Program-made: the position numbers and the translations under genes
Shown here: positions 62,725 to 64,000 of the stretch, in pieces
Position numbering within the stretch: position 1 is the first letter of the stretch
Layout: each line of letters begins with the position of its first letter
Notes under the pieces: model-generated
Told to the model about the DNA's origin: nothing
Database searches by the model: none
What the model saw: the letters and a program-made list of their open reading frames with translations, nothing else
DNA from: Sphingobacterium sp. ML3W
GTDB taxonomy: Bacteria > Bacteroidota > Bacteroidia > Sphingobacteriales > Sphingobacteriaceae
Assembly: GCF_029542085.1 (NCBI RefSeq)
Contig: NZ_CP107036.1
Location: forward strand, 5,146,001 to 5,210,000
Direction of reading: 5' to 3'
DNA: 64,000 bases

Positions 62725-63273
62725 ATGAACGAAAAAGAGCTATTACAACATTATAAAAAAACAGGAGACCTATCTGCGCTGGGGAAATTATATTCGCCTT
62801 ATATGTCCTTGCTTTATGGTGTATGTTTCAGGTATTTGCAAGATCCCGATCGTAGCCAGGATGCCGTCATGCAGATCTTTGAGGAGCTAATTCCGAAACT
62901 GCGTCATTACGAGATTGATAATTTTAAAAGCTGGTTGCACGTATACAGTAAGAACTATTGTTTAATGCAATTACGCAAAGATAAACGGACGACACAGGTG
63001 GATATTGAAGATAATTTGTTTGAAAGCGAACAAAAACTCAATACCAGTGAAGAGGCAAAATGGGAGGAGCGGGATTTTGAAAAACTAGAAGGTTGTATGC
63101 ATACTTTAAATGAAGAGCAAAAAGAATGTGTACGTTTGTTTTATCTGGAACAAAAGTGCTATAAAGACATCGCAGATTTAACAGGATATGATTTGAATAA
63201 AGTCAAGAGTGCCATCCAGAATGGGAAACGCAATCTGAAAATCTGTATGGAAAGGAAAGAAAATGGAAAATAA
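62725..63273 (+). CDS. ECF-type RNA polymerase sigma factor
   Basis: A 182-residue sigma-70 family factor with region 2 (YSPYMSLLYGVCFRYLQDPDRSQDAVMQIFEEL ... NFKSWLHVYSKNYCL, quoted in part) and region 4 (LNEEQKECVRLFYLEQKCYKDIADLTGYDLNKVKSAIQNGKRNLK-type helix-turn-helix). I start at ATG 62725 (MNEKELLQHYKK) rather than GTG 62710. It overlaps the anti-sigma-like gene by 11 nt, a common coupling of sigma and anti-sigma. Target promoters are not identified. Confidence 0.93.
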   Translation: MNEKELLQHYKKTGDLSALGKLYSPYMSLLYGVCFRYLQDPDRSQDAVMQIFEELIPKLRHYEIDNFKSWLHVYSKNYCLMQLRKDKRTTQVDIEDNLFESEQKLNTSEEAKWEERDFEKLEGCMHTLNEEQKECVRLFYLEQKCYKDIADLTGYDLNKVKSAIQNGKRNLKICMERKENGK

Positions 63274-63970
63274 TTATCAGTTATCGCGAATTCATAATTA
63301 CATCCATGGTCTAATGAGCAGAGAGGAAATGTTTCAACTGGAAAAAGAAGCATTGGAAGATCCCTTTTTACAGGATGCCATAGATGGATACCGATTACAG
63401 AATGGAGTTGATGCAAAGCAATTAAGTTTGCTGCAGCAGAGACTTAGCCGTCGGGTGGAAAATACCATAGCGACAAGACATGCACAATATTATACTTGGC
63501 AACGTTTAGCCATTGGCGCAGCGGCAGGGGTTTTGTTTGTTGTTTTATTAGCGCTTCTATATTTTAAACATTTCAATGGCATAGCGGAGCGCAGCACAGA
63601 TGTTACACTCAGCGAACCGGAGAACATGGTGGCAATTGAACCCTTGCTGGATGGCGGAGAGGCAACACCGCTAGGAGGATGGAAAGCGTTTGAACAATAC
63701 CTTAATAATCAGGTAACGGATACGGGAAGAGGAGGGGAGATTATTGTCAATTTTACTATCGGAAAGGATGGATTGCCTAATCAGATCCACGCAGAAGGAA
63801 CACCAGAGCAAGCTCTTTTTGATGAGGCTGTACGGCTTCTTCGGTCCGGAGTTAAGTGGCAGGGAACCAAAGCCCGTTTGAAAATTACATTTCCCATAGA
63901 AGACATGAAGAATCCCTCACAATCAAATGTCATCAAACCTCCGCATTGTTTTGGGGTAGAAAAATCTTAG
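63263..63970 (+). CDS. Membrane anti-sigma-like protein with TonB-C-like exported domain
   Basis: A 235-residue single-pass inner-membrane protein. Cytosolic residues 1-80 are helical (NYIHGLMSREEMFQLEKEAL, DPFLQDAIDGY) as in anti-sigma factors. One membrane segment spans about 85-105 (AIGAAAGVLFVVLLALLYF). The exported part ends in a domain resembling the TonB/energy-transducer C-terminus (GGEIIVNFTIGKDGLPNQI, FDEAVRLLRSGVKWQG). Gene coupling to the sigma factor (11-nt overlap) supports an anti-sigma role in which the outer domain senses an envelope signal. Confidence 0.85.
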   Translation: MENNYQLSRIHNYIHGLMSREEMFQLEKEALEDPFLQDAIDGYRLQNGVDAKQLSLLQQRLSRRVENTIATRHAQYYTWQRLAIGAAAGVLFVVLLALLYFKHFNGIAERSTDVTLSEPENMVAIEPLLDGGEATPLGGWKAFEQYLNNQVTDTGRGGEIIVNFTIGKDGLPNQIHAEGTPEQALFDEAVRLLRSGVKWQGTKARLKITFPIEDMKNPSQSNVIKPPHCFGVEKS

Positions 63971-63978
63971 AAAAAAAA

Positions 63979-64000
63979 ATGAGCGATTTCCTTCAAGAGA
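63979..64000 (+). CDS. Possible 5' end of the next gene
   Basis: ATG at 63979, 8 nt after the anti-sigma stop and following an A-rich run, opens MSDFLQE and runs off the window. Spacing suggests a third gene of the sigma operon, but only seven codons are visible. Confidence 0.3.

Noticed and set aside
1..64000. CRISPR array, tRNA or rRNA genes, insertion sequences, prophage
   Set aside because: No regularly spaced repeats, no cloverleaf or rRNA-like sequence, and no transposase or integrase frame was found on either strand.

Overview
The window looks like chromosome of a Bacteroidota bacterium, most likely of the Sphingobacterium/Pedobacter type. The reasons are: about 40% G+C, weak or absent Shine-Dalgarno sequences, several upstream regions with the Bacteroidota promoter form TTG-N19..22-TAnnTTTG, and families largely confined to this phylum (GLPGLI, PCMD, DUF4271, DUF2723/TMEM260-like, a long-tailed ribosomal protein S16, TonB-dependent receptors with a carboxypeptidase-like N-domain). 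I saw no rRNA, tRNA, CRISPR array, transposase or prophage. It is mostly housekeeping sequence with a few accessory islands.

Layout. 1-9972: SNF2 helicase (cut by the window edge), dapF, an HtrA/DegP protease, a low-molecular-weight phosphatase, a cyclophilin, exonuclease III and an Mrp/ApbC ATPase. 10273-17144: a GT51 glycosyltransferase with a long periplasmic N-region, hpt, tag, DUF4271 with hemD, and a JmjC/cupin-8 oxygenase. 17222-23467: a two-gene AddAB/RecB-like helicase-nuclease. 23783-27477: rpsP, rimM, a lipoprotein of unknown function, and metF behind a SAM-I riboswitch. 27778-36446: a DUF2723 membrane protein, an OmpW barrel, glnS, and carbonic anhydrase with a SulP anion transporter. 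36617-42102: a HerA-like ATPase, a sugar nucleotidyltransferase, a TIGR02117 protein and dnaK. 42236-51138: an outer-membrane barrel with a GLPGLI protein, a single-cysteine thioredoxin-fold protein, an ankyrin lipoprotein, an MmcQ/YjbR protein, PCMD with an outer-membrane barrel, and a 2-oxoglutarate oxygenase. 51348-57917: a fatty-acid beta-oxidation operon (marR, fadN, fadA, fadE) in the same gene order as the Bacillus fadNAE operon. 57982-64000: a YeiH transporter, a TonB-dependent receptor with a long regulatory leader, and an ECF sigma/anti-sigma pair.

Two structures stand out. First, a 437-nt cassette (54324-54760) lies between fadN and fadA. It encodes a four-helix-bundle protein of the 23S rRNA intervening-sequence family and is bounded by 32-nt inverted repeats identical at 26 of 32 positions; the left repeat contains the fadN stop codon. 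In RNA the two arms would pair, as in a 23S rRNA intervening sequence, but here inside an mRNA. A solitary full-length copy of the repeat sits just before rimM and a partial copy just before the exonuclease III gene. Second, the region before the TonB-dependent receptor (59606-59947) carries an operator-like dyad where the -33 box should be, a -7 box, a 35-codon reading frame ending Met-Cys-Cys-stop, and a strong intrinsic terminator. That is the layout of an attenuator that could sense cysteine supply.
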